Source: Synechococcus sp. BL107 (GTDB taxonomy: Bacteria; Cyanobacteriota; Cyanobacteriia; PCC-6307; Cyanobiaceae). Taken from it: a DNA stretch of 64,000 bases. The stretch lies in assembly GCF_000153805.1 (NCBI RefSeq), contig NZ_DS022298.1, forward strand, positions 1,368,827 to 1,432,826, written 5' to 3'. Every line of letters begins with the position of its first letter. Position 1 is the first letter of the stretch. Shown here piece by piece: positions 21,108 through 28,816 of this stretch. Both the position numbers and the translations under genes were made by a program. The notes beneath the pieces are model-generated. The model was given only the letters and a program-made list of their open reading frames with translations. It did not search any database and was not told the origin of the DNA.

Positions 21108-21126
21108 TAGTTCAGGTTGGGTTAAG
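21108..21126 (-). promoter_or_regulatory. probable Pho box before gap-arsJ
   Basis: On the minus strand two units, CTTAACCC (21119-21126) and CTGAACTA (21108-21115), are separated by 3 bases and point towards gap, about 50 bases before its ATG. A third unit would be poor, so this is weaker than the other boxes. Confidence 0.55.
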
Positions 21127-21301
21127 GTTTTGGAACTGTTATGGCTTCATCACCAGATTGATCCTCTAGTTTTTTGCTTCTACGTTAGAACTGCAAAAAG
21201 AATGTCCTTGACACAACTGATTTAGACCTTATAGATAAGAGAATCTTTTGATGTCTTCTGCTTGGATCAGGAGGTTTTGTGCGGTGGATAGCTCTTAGGT
21301 T

Positions 21302-21331
21302 CTTAACCCGATGATTGCTTGCCCTTAGTCC
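21302..21331 (+). promoter_or_regulatory. probable Pho box before ptrA
   Basis: Units CTTAACCC, GATTGCTT and CTTAGTCC are spaced by 3 bases; the outer two fit the consensus and the middle one is poor. The box ends about 48 bases before the chosen ptrA ATG and points towards the gene. Confidence 0.6.
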
Positions 21332-21379
21332 GTGAACGCATCATGTTGCCTAGCTTCAGTGCAGCTCAGGAGCTTTTGT

Positions 21380-22006
21380 ATGGTTTTCACTCCAAACAGC
21401 GCGAATGACTTTCTTGGCGATTTAGAAAATAGTTATCAACGTCGAAATATTGTCCATTTTATAGCTGGTTCCTCAATCCCTTTGTTGCCTGATCATGTTT
21501 GGATCGTTGTCCGAGGAATGATCAAGTTGAGTTGTCTCAATGAGCAGGGTGAAGACACTCTGCTTGGGATATTGGGTCCTAATCAGTGCTTTGGCGAACC
21601 ATTCACAGATCTCGAACTTTGTGAGTCCAAGACCTTGAGCGATTGCGATCTGTTGTGCATATCAATGGACGAAATTACATCGACTCCTCATTTGAGTGCC
21701 AACTTGATGCATTGTCTGATCAATCGGTACCGTCAATCAGAATCTTTTATTGCCCTGTTGGGTCTGCGGGGAGTACAAAATCGTGTTTGTGGTCTTCTTG
21801 AATTGCTTGTTCAAGATTACGGCCAACCCTGTGACCAGGGACTCCTGCTGACGCTTCGAATCACGCATCAGGAAATTGCTAATGCTCTTAGCACCACTCG
21901 CGTGACAGTGACGAGGGTGATGGGTATTCTCAAAGATCAGGGTTGGTTGCTACACGATAAAGACCAAAGAATTATTGTGAAACATTTACCCAAAAGAAAA
22001 TTTTAA
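21380..22006 (+). CDS. ptrA: PtrA-type Crp/Fnr family transcription regulator
   Basis: The 208-residue protein has an N-terminal cyclic-nucleotide-binding-like beta-barrel (about 20-110) and a C-terminal Crp helix-turn-helix (ITHQEIANALSTTRVTVTRVMGIL, about 165-190). In marine picocyanobacteria the Crp relative beside pstS and phoB is PtrA, which controls part of the phosphate-stress response; the context here is the same. I start at the ATG of MVFTPNSAND because AGGAG lies 7 bases before it; the upstream GTG at 21332 would overlap the Pho box end. It converges on the response-regulator gene. Confidence 0.85.
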   Translation: MVFTPNSANDFLGDLENSYQRRNIVHFIAGSSIPLLPDHVWIVVRGMIKLSCLNEQGEDTLLGILGPNQCFGEPFTDLELCESKTLSDCDLLCISMDEITSTPHLSANLMHCLINRYRQSESFIALLGLRGVQNRVCGLLELLVQDYGQPCDQGLLLTLRITHQEIANALSTTRVTVTRVMGILKDQGWLLHDKDQRIIVKHLPKRKF

Positions 22007-22048
22007 TGATTTTTTGTTGGCGTCTGATGAATTAATTGTCAGCTTTGG

Positions 22049-22753
22049 TTAGCAAAAGCGATATCCAAATCCCCGTACCGTTGATAACTTGGTCGGATCT
22101 GAAGGATTGGCTTCAATCTTTTCACGTAACCAGCGAATATGTACGTCGACTGTTTTTCTGTCGCCAATGTAATCAACTCCCCAGATTTGGTCAATTAAAT
22201 CATCCCTGCTCCAAACTCGTTTAGGATTCTGAATAAATAATTCCAAGAGCTTATATTCTTTGGGTGACAGTTTGAGGTCTTTACCACCTCTGGTAGCCCT
22301 ACATTCCTCAGGAATAAGTTCCAGATCGCAGCATTCAAATTTGTCCAGTAAGGATCGACTCAAGGGGTGTCTGCGCAACATGGCTCGACAGCGTGCAACG
22401 AATTCCCGATTGCCAAATGGCTTAACGAGATAGTCGTCGGCTCCCACCTCAAGGCCTAAAACGCAATCGGACTCTACATTCTCATCATTGATAATAAGAA
22501 TGATGGATTGAATATTATTCATCCTAAGCTCCCTGCATAGATCGAAGCAGTTCAGTCCTTTTGTTTTTCGATCTAAAATGATTAGCTCATAAGCGTCTTG
22601 TTTTAATAAATCTCTAGCATTTTTAGCATTCGCAGCTGTGGTTATAAAGCCTTCATCGTTAAGTACGTCGCACAGTGAATCTTGTGTTGCGTTGTTTTGT
22701 TCCAGGACCAGTACGCGAGGATTATCAGAAATGTCGAAAAAGTTCGTGGTCAT
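22049..22753 (-). CDS. PhoB/SphR-like OmpR-family response regulator with eroded receiver
   Basis: The 234-residue regulator has a receiver domain (13-130) and an OmpR winged helix (145-233) close in pattern to PhoB/SphR (LSPKEYKLLELF, RVWSRDDLIDQIWG, KTVDVHIRWLREK, TVRGFGYRF). The presumed phospho-acceptor Asp61 and Lys111 (VKPF) are kept. However, the acidic pair that binds magnesium is Glu18-Gln19 (VLVLEQN) instead of Asp/Glu-Asp, and the Thr/Ser of beta-4 is Asn89. Phosphorylation may therefore be weak or absent. No histidine kinase gene is adjacent. A three-unit Pho box lies upstream, in inverted orientation. Confidence 0.88.
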   Translation of the reverse strand: MTTNFFDISDNPRVLVLEQNNATQDSLCDVLNDEGFITTAANAKNARDLLKQDAYELIILDRKTKGLNCFDLCRELRMNNIQSIILIINDENVESDCVLGLEVGADDYLVKPFGNREFVARCRAMLRRHPLSRSLLDKFECCDLELIPEECRATRGGKDLKLSPKEYKLLELFIQNPKRVWSRDDLIDQIWGVDYIGDRKTVDVHIRWLREKIEANPSDPTKLSTVRGFGYRFC

Positions 22754-22775
22754 GCTGATTGGGCCATCGCTAGGA

Positions 22776-22795
22776 ATTTCACTAGGGAGTGAAAT
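22776..22795. repeat. inverted repeat in leader of the PhoB-like regulator
   Basis: ATTTCACT and AGTGAAAT form a perfect 8-base inverted repeat around AGGG, about 23-42 bases before the regulator's ATG. There is no T run, so it looks more like a protein-binding site or an mRNA hairpin than a terminator. Confidence 0.55.
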
Positions 22796-22828
22796 GATCT
22801 GCTCGTTTACTTTAGCCGCCCATTCTTG

Positions 22829-22858
22829 CTTAGGAGTTGCTTAACCCACGCTTAACCT
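22829..22858 (+). promoter_or_regulatory. Pho box upstream of the PhoB-like regulator (inverted)
   Basis: Three units, CTTAGGAG, CTTAACCC and CTTAACCT, have exact 3-base spacers; the last two are near-perfect. The box reads on the plus strand, opposite to the regulator gene whose ATG is 76 bases away. On the minus strand a TAAAGT that could be a -10 hexamer lies about 14 bases beyond the box, while I see no -10-like sequence on the plus side. Confidence 0.75.
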
Positions 22859-23080
22859 CTCGATGAATGCTTGTTTTGTGGATCTTGATCTGCCAATGAT
22901 GTTGTCTTGATCAATGAATGAAATCATTGACTCTTACCCCTTCCACATTGTTACTATTTAATAGTCAAATTGATCGTTTTTTTGAATCGTGGCCTCTTGT
23001 CGATTGACTGTCTGTCGATCGTGATTTCCATTTCGATTGAATTGGTTCATTGAGTATCTTGTTGCCATTACGTGTTGTTT
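22859..23080. other. intergenic stretch without a gene
   Basis: This AT-rich sequence lies between the regulator's Pho box and the porin terminator. No reading frame of note, RNA gene or repeat is apparent. Confidence 0.5.
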
Positions 23081-23114
23081 GAGTTGATAAAAAAAGCGCC
23101 CCGTAGGGCGCTTT
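23081..23114 (-). terminator. rho-independent terminator of the porin gene
   Basis: On the minus strand AAAGCGCCC (23106-23114) pairs perfectly with GGGCGCTTT (23093-23101) around TACG, followed by a T run. It lies about 35 bases after the porin stop. Confidence 0.9.
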
Positions 23115-23150
23115 GGTCAATCGTCTGAACTGAAGCGGATGCTTCTCGAA

Positions 23151-24818
23151 TCAGAACTTGAAGGTGGTTTGAATTAAGCCACCGAAAACTCCCAGGGACT
23201 TGTCGTTCCCTTTGAAGTTCTGGGTGTCGTCGCCATAGGGGCGAGACAACCAATACACCGCGGGCGTCACAGAGATGTTATCGGTGACTTGGAACTTGTA
23301 CCAAAGCTCCATCGCGTAGTTCGAATCGTCGAGGTTGTCACCGCCATTGTTGTCGACTTCAGTCACGAACTGAGGTTGACCAACTGCGGCGCCAAGGGCG
23401 TTCCCTTCCATGAACACATCGTTCCAGGTAAGGCCCACCATCCAGCTCGCCATCTCGCGCTTGCTGGTGTTGTTTTCCCAGGCCGAGTTGCCGTTCAAGT
23501 AAGACGCACCCACGCCTGCACTGACTGAAGGCATCCAACCAGAGTCTTCAGGACGCCAGAAGGCATTCAAAGACCAGCTGTGGCTGTCTGCATTCGTACG
23601 AACGTCCTCACCGTTTTTGTTGGTGACGGTGCAGGGCGTGCCCCACTTGCCGGAAGACGCATACTCAGTGCCGGTGCGGAACTTGGCTCCACACTGCCCA
23701 TAGCGGTAACCGGCTGCCAGACCCCACTGCTTGTTGCCATAGGCAAGTTGTGAGGTGATGTTGCCCTCGGAGTTGTCGGTCATGAAGCCGCCCGCGTTGG
23801 GGTTGCTGTCATTCGCTTCGCCTGAGTCAGCAACGTAGTTCGCTGCGACGGTGAAGTAGGCGTCGCCTTTGTCGACATTCTTCTTGTTGGAATACATCAG
23901 ACCGAAGCCGCCGCCGGTCTCTTTGTTCCAAACGCCAGGGACACCCAAGGATCCTCCGAAGAAGTCCAAGACCTTCTGACCGCCTTTGGCGTAGGCCGTC
24001 GCCTTGTAGCCCATCATCTCGGTGTTACGAGTTAACGGACCCGCCTGCACCGTGAAGCCTTCGCCGAGTGGGAAGCGGTAATACAGACGATCAATTTCAA
24101 CAAGGTTGCCGCCGGGGGCTGCCGTGTCGAGCTTGTTCAAGCCAACGCCGTTGCCGTCCCAAACACTGTCGTCGCCCATGTTGCCCGCGCGCATGCGGGT
24201 GTACAGCAGATCCTTGCCAGTGAAGGAGGTCTTCAGGCCAAGGCGCAGGTCGTAGCTGAGGGAGAAAGCTCCGTACTCAGCGTTGTAGGCCGACCGCTGA
24301 CCTTCCGATTTTTTGCTCTCTGCTTTGTAATTGTCTCCCGTGGCTTGCGTGCCACCCATGACCCAGACAGATTTTGCCTTGAGCTTGGTGGTGGTGGAGA
24401 ACTGGGTTGCTTCCAGTTCGCCAACACGAGCTTCGAGGCCGTCAACGCGTCCGCGGAGGATGGCGAGCTCGGTTTCGAATTCTTCAAGAAGGCGACGCAG
24501 TTCGTCGGTGACTTCAGTGATGCGGTCGAGACATGCGTTCAGCAGTGCTGCAGCCTCGTAACGGGTCATCGCCCGGTTGCCGCGGAAGGTGCCGTTGGGG
24601 TAACCAGCGACGCAGCCGTACTGCTCAACCAAGTTGCTGAGCGCCTGATAGGCCCAGTCAGTTGGGTAAACGTCGGAGAATTGGGTAACGCTGGTGACTT
24701 GATCGGCAGAAGCCGCGTAGTCAGAAACGCCGTTGATGTTGAGCTCGGCGGCATTGGCGCCGGAGGCCAGAAGGCCCAGGGTGGCAGGAGCCACCAGCAT
24801 TTGCTGGAAAAGCTTCAT
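23151..24818 (-). CDS. SLH-domain outer-membrane porin (Som/OprB-like), probably phosphate-regulated
   Basis: This is a 555-residue cyanobacterial porin. It has a signal peptide (ending SGANA), an SLH domain that ties it to the cell wall (FSDVYPTDWAYQAL to YEAAALLNACLDRI, about 45-100), a coiled coil (EVTDELRRLLEEFETELAILR, 104-140) and a long beta-barrel ending in Phe, the usual outer-membrane assembly signal. I start at the ATG of MKLFQQML, where the signal peptide begins. A four-unit Pho box lies about 125 bases upstream. In Prochlorococcus a porin called PhoE sits in the same kind of cluster, so this one probably helps phosphate cross the outer membrane; that role is inferred. Confidence 0.93.
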   Translation of the reverse strand: MKLFQQMLVAPATLGLLASGANAAELNINGVSDYAASADQVTSVTQFSDVYPTDWAYQALSNLVEQYGCVAGYPNGTFRGNRAMTRYEAAALLNACLDRITEVTDELRRLLEEFETELAILRGRVDGLEARVGELEATQFSTTTKLKAKSVWVMGGTQATGDNYKAESKKSEGQRSAYNAEYGAFSLSYDLRLGLKTSFTGKDLLYTRMRAGNMGDDSVWDGNGVGLNKLDTAAPGGNLVEIDRLYYRFPLGEGFTVQAGPLTRNTEMMGYKATAYAKGGQKVLDFFGGSLGVPGVWNKETGGGFGLMYSNKKNVDKGDAYFTVAANYVADSGEANDSNPNAGGFMTDNSEGNITSQLAYGNKQWGLAAGYRYGQCGAKFRTGTEYASSGKWGTPCTVTNKNGEDVRTNADSHSWSLNAFWRPEDSGWMPSVSAGVGASYLNGNSAWENNTSKREMASWMVGLTWNDVFMEGNALGAAVGQPQFVTEVDNNGGDNLDDSNYAMELWYKFQVTDNISVTPAVYWLSRPYGDDTQNFKGNDKSLGVFGGLIQTTFKF

Positions 24819-24942
24819 TGAATAGTTCCTCACACAGGAAGCGGATTTGATTGTCAAACCCGACTCATTTTATACATAAAAATGTTCCAATTAAGTGTTC
24901 TATGTCACCTGCGGATGGAAAATAGCCCAGGTATATTGATCG

Positions 24943-24983
24943 CTTAAATTGCTCTTAACCAAGCCTTATTCGCTGCTTAATAT
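24943..24983 (+). promoter_or_regulatory. four-unit Pho box upstream of the porin (inverted)
   Basis: CTTAAATT, CTTAACCA, CTTATTCG and CTTAATAT follow each other with exact 3-base spacers. This is the longest Pho-type array in the window. It reads on the plus strand, opposite to the porin gene; nothing on the plus strand downstream looks like a target. On the minus strand, AT-rich candidates for a -10 lie just beyond it (CAATAT and TATTTT near 24920-24940). Confidence 0.78.
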
Positions 24984-25113
24984 TCTTCCGGGGGTTTCAT
25001 TTTGTTGAGGCCTCAGGTTTGATTTTTGTAAGTTTCGAAGTCTTTGATTGACGCTTACTGATTTTTTGAGCTGCCTAAAAACTGATACGAGCGCTGGGTT
25101 GTTTGATTAGCCA

Positions 25114-25146
25114 AATAAAAAGCCACCCCATTGCTGGAAGGTGGCT
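25114..25146 (-). terminator. rho-independent terminator after tRNA-Pro
   Basis: On the minus strand AGCCACC (25140-25146) pairs with GGTGGCT (25121-25127), followed by TTTTATTT. It lies about 35 bases downstream of the tRNA. Confidence 0.85.
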
Positions 25147-25179
25147 TCTTGTTGAGGTTTTGACGGTCGATTCAAAAAA

Positions 25180-25253
25180 TCGGAGCGGCGGGATTTGAAC
25201 CCACGACCCCTACTACCCCAAAGTAGTGCGCTACCAAGCTGCGCCACGCCCCG
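25180..25253 (-). tRNA. tRNA-Pro (GGG anticodon)
   Basis: The 74-base minus-strand sequence folds as a full cloverleaf: acceptor CGGGGCG with CGCTCCG, D-stem GCGC/GCGC, anticodon stem CTACT/AGTAG around loop TTGGGGT (anticodon GGG, reads CCC and CCU) and T-arm with TTCAAAT. The discriminator base is A. CCA is not encoded. Confidence 0.95.
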
Positions 25254-25267
25254 TCAAACCAAAGCTA

Positions 25268-25606
25268 TCACAGTGCATTCCGGCGTCTGAGTCGTCGTAG
25301 AAGCCGAGCGTTGAGCCGAGACCGGGTGTCCATGGCGTAGTGCAAAAGACGCATCTCGCGCGCCAAGTTGCGCATCTCGCTGAGGCTCATTGAAGCCAAT
25401 CGAAGTTCTGGCAAGGTCCGCCAGGCCCGAGCTCGCATCGGTAGCGAATCGACCCCATTGATTTGCCCCAAGTTGATGGTTCCGTCGGCGATCCACTCAG
25501 GAATCAGCACAACCAGAACAGCAATGAGTCCGTACAGCTCAACCAATCCCCTCGGAAGTGGATGCAGGCGCCGTTGCTCTGATTGATCAGGTCGTTGCGC
25601 ACTCAC
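25268..25606 (-). CDS. small hypothetical protein with N-terminal hydrophobic segment
   Basis: This 112-residue protein sits upstream of the tRNA on the same strand. Residues 20-36 (LVELYGLIAVLVVLIPEW) are hydrophobic, and the tail is strongly basic (RSRLNARLLRRLRRRN). It resembles short conserved proteins of marine cyanobacteria, but I cannot assign a family. Confidence 0.65.
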   Translation of the reverse strand: MSAQRPDQSEQRRLHPLPRGLVELYGLIAVLVVLIPEWIADGTINLGQINGVDSLPMRARAWRTLPELRLASMSLSEMRNLAREMRLLHYAMDTRSRLNARLLRRLRRRNAL

Positions 25607-25673
25607 TGGGTTGTTCGAGGCGCTCTAGTTATTCCACGATGGCATCGCTGCATCAATTTGCCCCCCGATTGAT

Positions 25674-25838
25674 TCAGATGGCCAACGACTTCGTCGGTTG
25701 GTCGGGTTGGTCTCTCCAGAGCAAACCAGGCTCTCGCTCTTGTTCTGGCTTCACACTCATTAGAACCAAGCCAATCACCACAACCAATGTGAGTGCAATG
25801 GCAGCCAAAACTTGGCGATCGGTCAATTGATTGGGCAT
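25674..25838 (-). CDS. small single-span membrane protein
   Basis: This 54-residue frame begins 8 bases after the msrA stop. It has one clear membrane segment (LAAIALTLVVVIGLVLM, about 11-27) and a charged C-terminus. The longer frame upstream of this ATG runs into msrA and is not used. The function is unknown; it is probably co-transcribed with msrA. Confidence 0.65.
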   Translation of the reverse strand: MPNQLTDRQVLAAIALTLVVVIGLVLMSVKPEQEREPGLLWRDQPDQPTKSLAI

Positions 25839-25846
25839 TTGTTGCG

Positions 25847-26560
25847 TTAGTGCTTCGGGATTGGGCTGTTGTCGCCGCGAAGAACGCAGTGCTGAATGCT
25901 CCAGTCGTAGTTCTCCCAAACTTTGTTTGGAAGTTTGTAGGTGGCGCCAGAAAAATCCGCTAGCAATGCCTGGGTCGGCATGGCTGAGCAATAGGGGCGG
26001 CTGCCTGGTTTGGCGAGGTACTGCTGGTGGTACTCCTCGGCAAAGAAAAACTGTTGATCCGCCAAGATTTCGGTGGTGATCGGTCCGAAACCACGCTGGT
26101 TCAATTCACCTTGGTAAGCCTCTTTGCTCGCATTGGCGAGGAGCAATTGCTGCTCTGTTGTGGTGTAAATCGCTGAGCGGTATTGGCTGCCCGTGTCGTT
26201 GCCCTGGCGGTTGCCTTGGGTTGGGTCATGGCATTCCCAAAACAATTTCAAAAGATCGCTGAAATCGATCGCTGGCGTGCTCCAAACCACCCGGACGACT
26301 TCCGTGTGGCCAGTCCGACCTGAACACACCTGGTTGTAGGAAGGATTCTCAACGGTTCCGCCGGCATAGCCCACGGCAGTACTCACCACACCTGGTAAGC
26401 GCCAAAAGCCCTTTTCGGCTCCCCAAAAACATCCACAGGCAAACACCGCTTCTTCTTGGTCATCCATTAATGGAGCCCGTAGAGCTGTCCCCAACACCGC
26501 GTGGATGGCAGCCTTTTGTTGCTCGTCACTGCCACCAGAAGACAGCCAAGAGGGAAGCAT
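25847..26560 (-). CDS. msrA: peptide methionine-(S)-S-oxide reductase
   Basis: MsrA repairs oxidised methionine in proteins. The active-site Cys lies in [14 protein letters not shown] (about residues 41-54), and [17 protein letters not shown] and [14 protein letters not shown] are family signatures. At 237 residues it is slightly longer than core MsrA because of an N-terminal extension of about 35 residues. Confidence 0.95.
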   Translation of the reverse strand: MLPSWLSSGGSDEQQKAAIHAVLGTALRAPLMDDQEEAVFACGCFWGAEKGFWRLPGVVSTAVGYAGGTVENPSYNQVCSGRTGHTEVVRVVWSTPAIDFSDLLKLFWECHDPTQGNRQGNDTGSQYRSAIYTTTEQQLLLANASKEAYQGELNQRGFGPITTEILADQQFFFAEEYHQQYLAKPGSRPYCSAMPTQALLADFSGATYKLPNKVWENYDWSIQHCVLRGDNSPIPKH

Positions 26561-26584
26561 GGTGATTCAATCGTGGAGCTGAGC

Positions 26585-26848
26585 CTAAGCAGCTCCTTCG
26601 TTTTCGGTGACTGGCTCCAGCTGAATGTGGTTCAGCAGGGTGGTCACAAAGGCAAACAGTAAAAAGGGAAGGCTGAGCACAAGGATCAAACCAACACCCA
26701 CCAATGCAAATAAGGGACGTGATGAACCCATCAGCGCCAATCCGGCAGCAAGGCTGACAAAGATCACCACCATCCATGCCAAAACTTGGCCGTAGATGTC
26801 TCCGAAGGAGAGCGTGCAGCGCATCGCGAGGGGGGATCCGGCTGTCAT
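26585..26848 (-). CDS. two-span membrane protein, unknown
   Basis: From the ATG giving MTAGSPLAMRC this is an 87-residue protein with two hydrophobic segments (VLAWMVVIFVSLAAGLALM and PLFALVGVGLILVLSLPFLLF). The longer frame upstream overlaps the ABC transporter and is unlikely. It lies between msrA and the ABC exporter on the same strand. No function is apparent. Confidence 0.65.
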   Translation of the reverse strand: MTAGSPLAMRCTLSFGDIYGQVLAWMVVIFVSLAAGLALMGSSRPLFALVGVGLILVLSLPFLLFAFVTTLLNHIQLEPVTENEGAA

Positions 26849-26915
26849 CACATTCAGTCGCCTTGCATTAGCTAAGCCCCGAACGGCGTATTTGGCCGGC
26901 CCGTGTCCTACTTCT

Positions 26916-28679
26916 TTAAGAAGCCATCGCGTCGAGCTCTTCCACTGCTTGCTCTCGTTCCCAAAGACGGCGATAGACACCAGCGATCTGAATCAGCTCG
27001 TTGTGGTGTCCTTGTTGAACGATTTGACCGTTGTCCATCACCAGAATCCGATCGCAAGCAGCTGCTGCTGAGAGTTGGTGACTGATCATCACAATTGTGC
27101 GCCCATCTTGCGCACGAATGGAGTCGAGAATCGCTGCGGCCGTGTTGTTGTCCACGCTGGCGAGGGCATCATCCAGCACCAGAACTGGGGCATCCACCAG
27201 GAGGGCGCGACCGAGGGCCGTGCGTTGGCGTTGCCCTCCACTCAACGTGATTCCCCGTTCTCCCACGATCGTCTTGTAGCCGTCGGGGAAGCCTTTGATG
27301 TCGTCAGCCAATCGTGCTTGAGTTGCTGCCGTTTCCACTTGAGCCGTGTCGGCCTCCGGCTCCCCGTAACGGAGGTTGTCCGCCAGGGTGCTCGTGAACA
27401 GAAATCCCTCTTGGGGAACGATGGCCACGTCGTGGCGTAGCTCCTGTAGGGCGAGATCGGTGATGTCGACTCCATCGAGGAAGAGTTCTCCTTCCGCCAC
27501 AGGCACCATCCGTCCGAAGGCCCTGGCCAGGGTTGTCTTCCCACAGCCAACAGCGCCAACCACCGCCACCAACTCGCCGGGTTCGATCGTGAACGTCAGT
27601 CCGTTGAGGGTGTCGCGATCAGCCCCGTCGTAGCGAACTCTGAGATTGCGAGCTTCGAATCGGCCGCGGGGCTCATGCTCCTGCTTGGTAATAGAAATTG
27701 TGGAGGTTCGATCCTGGATCGCTGGTTCGCGTTGGAGAAGTTCTTCCACGCGTTCAAGACTCACTTGTCCGGTTTGAAAGGTGTTGAGCGTGAATCCCAA
27801 CAGCGCTGTGGGGAAGACCAATTGCTCCACATAAATGATCAGAGCCACCAAACCGCCAATGCTGAGCGTTCCTGACTCGAGTTGGCCGCTACCGATGGCG
27901 AGCAGCAGCAGCAGCGAAATCGATGAGATTCCCTCCAGCAGCGGGAAGAGTGTGCTGCGGGTCCGTGCGAGGCGGATCGCACTGTCGCGATAGCGCCGGT
28001 TTCGCCCCGAAAATGCATCCTGTTCTGATGCTTCTTGTCCATAAATTTTGATCGCACCGATCCCGGATAAATCCTCCTGAATCAGGTTGCTTAACCCCGC
28101 AAGTTCTTGTTGTTGAGCCCGCTGTTGGCGCATCATCCGACCACCAAACAAGCGCACCGTGCCAAGCATCAGGGGGTAAAGCCCTACAGCAGCCAGGGTG
28201 AGTTTTGGATCAATCGCCAGCATCGCCGGCAATGTCATGGCGTAAGCCAAAAGCGTGTTGGTGAGGCTGAGAATGGCGAATCCAAGCAATCGGCGAATGT
28301 TTTCAACATCGCTGGTGGCCCGGCTGATCACTTCGCCGCTACCGGTGGTTTGAACCCAGTTCGGCTCCTGCCGCAACATGTGTTCAAACAAACGTTGTCG
28401 GAGATCCACTTCCACCTGGCGACCAATCCCAAACACCAGCTGGCGTGAGATCAATCGAATCACCGCCATCGTGCTGGTGAGCACCACGATCCAACCCGCT
28501 TGCCGAAGGATTCCTGTGTATGAAAACCCCTGCTGTAACTCGTCAACGACGTTACGAACCTCAAGCGGAATGGTGACTCTGAGGAAATTGACCAGAACGA
28601 GCGCGATGGCTCCGATCACCACCGTTTTTCGATGGGGTCGTAAATAACGGCCGATCAGATCAAGACGGAATGCGGCCAT
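26916..28679 (-). CDS. ABC exporter, fused permease and ATPase
   Basis: This is a type-I ABC exporter half-transporter (587 residues from MAAFRLDLIGRYL). Six membrane segments fill residues 20-310. The nucleotide-binding domain has Walker A GAVGCGKTTLA, signature LSGGQRQRTALGRAL, Walker B VLVLDDALASVD and an H-loop (ISHQLS). The substrate is unknown; lipid or drug export is typical. The upstream ATG at 28733 adds 18 residues and cannot be excluded. Confidence 0.92.
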   Translation of the reverse strand: MAAFRLDLIGRYLRPHRKTVVIGAIALVLVNFLRVTIPLEVRNVVDELQQGFSYTGILRQAGWIVVLTSTMAVIRLISRQLVFGIGRQVEVDLRQRLFEHMLRQEPNWVQTTGSGEVISRATSDVENIRRLLGFAILSLTNTLLAYAMTLPAMLAIDPKLTLAAVGLYPLMLGTVRLFGGRMMRQQRAQQQELAGLSNLIQEDLSGIGAIKIYGQEASEQDAFSGRNRRYRDSAIRLARTRSTLFPLLEGISSISLLLLLAIGSGQLESGTLSIGGLVALIIYVEQLVFPTALLGFTLNTFQTGQVSLERVEELLQREPAIQDRTSTISITKQEHEPRGRFEARNLRVRYDGADRDTLNGLTFTIEPGELVAVVGAVGCGKTTLARAFGRMVPVAEGELFLDGVDITDLALQELRHDVAIVPQEGFLFTSTLADNLRYGEPEADTAQVETAATQARLADDIKGFPDGYKTIVGERGITLSGGQRQRTALGRALLVDAPVLVLDDALASVDNNTAAAILDSIRAQDGRTIVMISHQLSAAAACDRILVMDNGQIVQQGHHNELIQIAGVYRRLWEREQAVEELDAMAS

Positions 28680-28776
28680 GCGGAGGTCCGTTTGGTTGAA
28701 CAACCTAGGCATTTGCCGAAGCAACCCTGGCAAGCCACCGGCTGATTGGTAATAGTGGAAGTGTCCCCATCACCTG

Positions 28777-28807
28777 GCCCGGCGTGCATCGCACCCGGGC
28801 TTTTTTT
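28777..28807 (+). terminator. terminator-like hairpin immediately before trpD
   Basis: GCCCGG (28777-28782) pairs with CCGGGC (28795-28800). Inside it GTGC pairs with GCAC around ATC, with one bulged C, and seven T follow (28801-28807). It has all marks of an intrinsic terminator on the plus strand, yet it ends 9 bases before the trpD ATG, suggesting attenuation or a leader RNA. Confidence 0.75.
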
Positions 28808-28816
28808 CTGGCTGTC

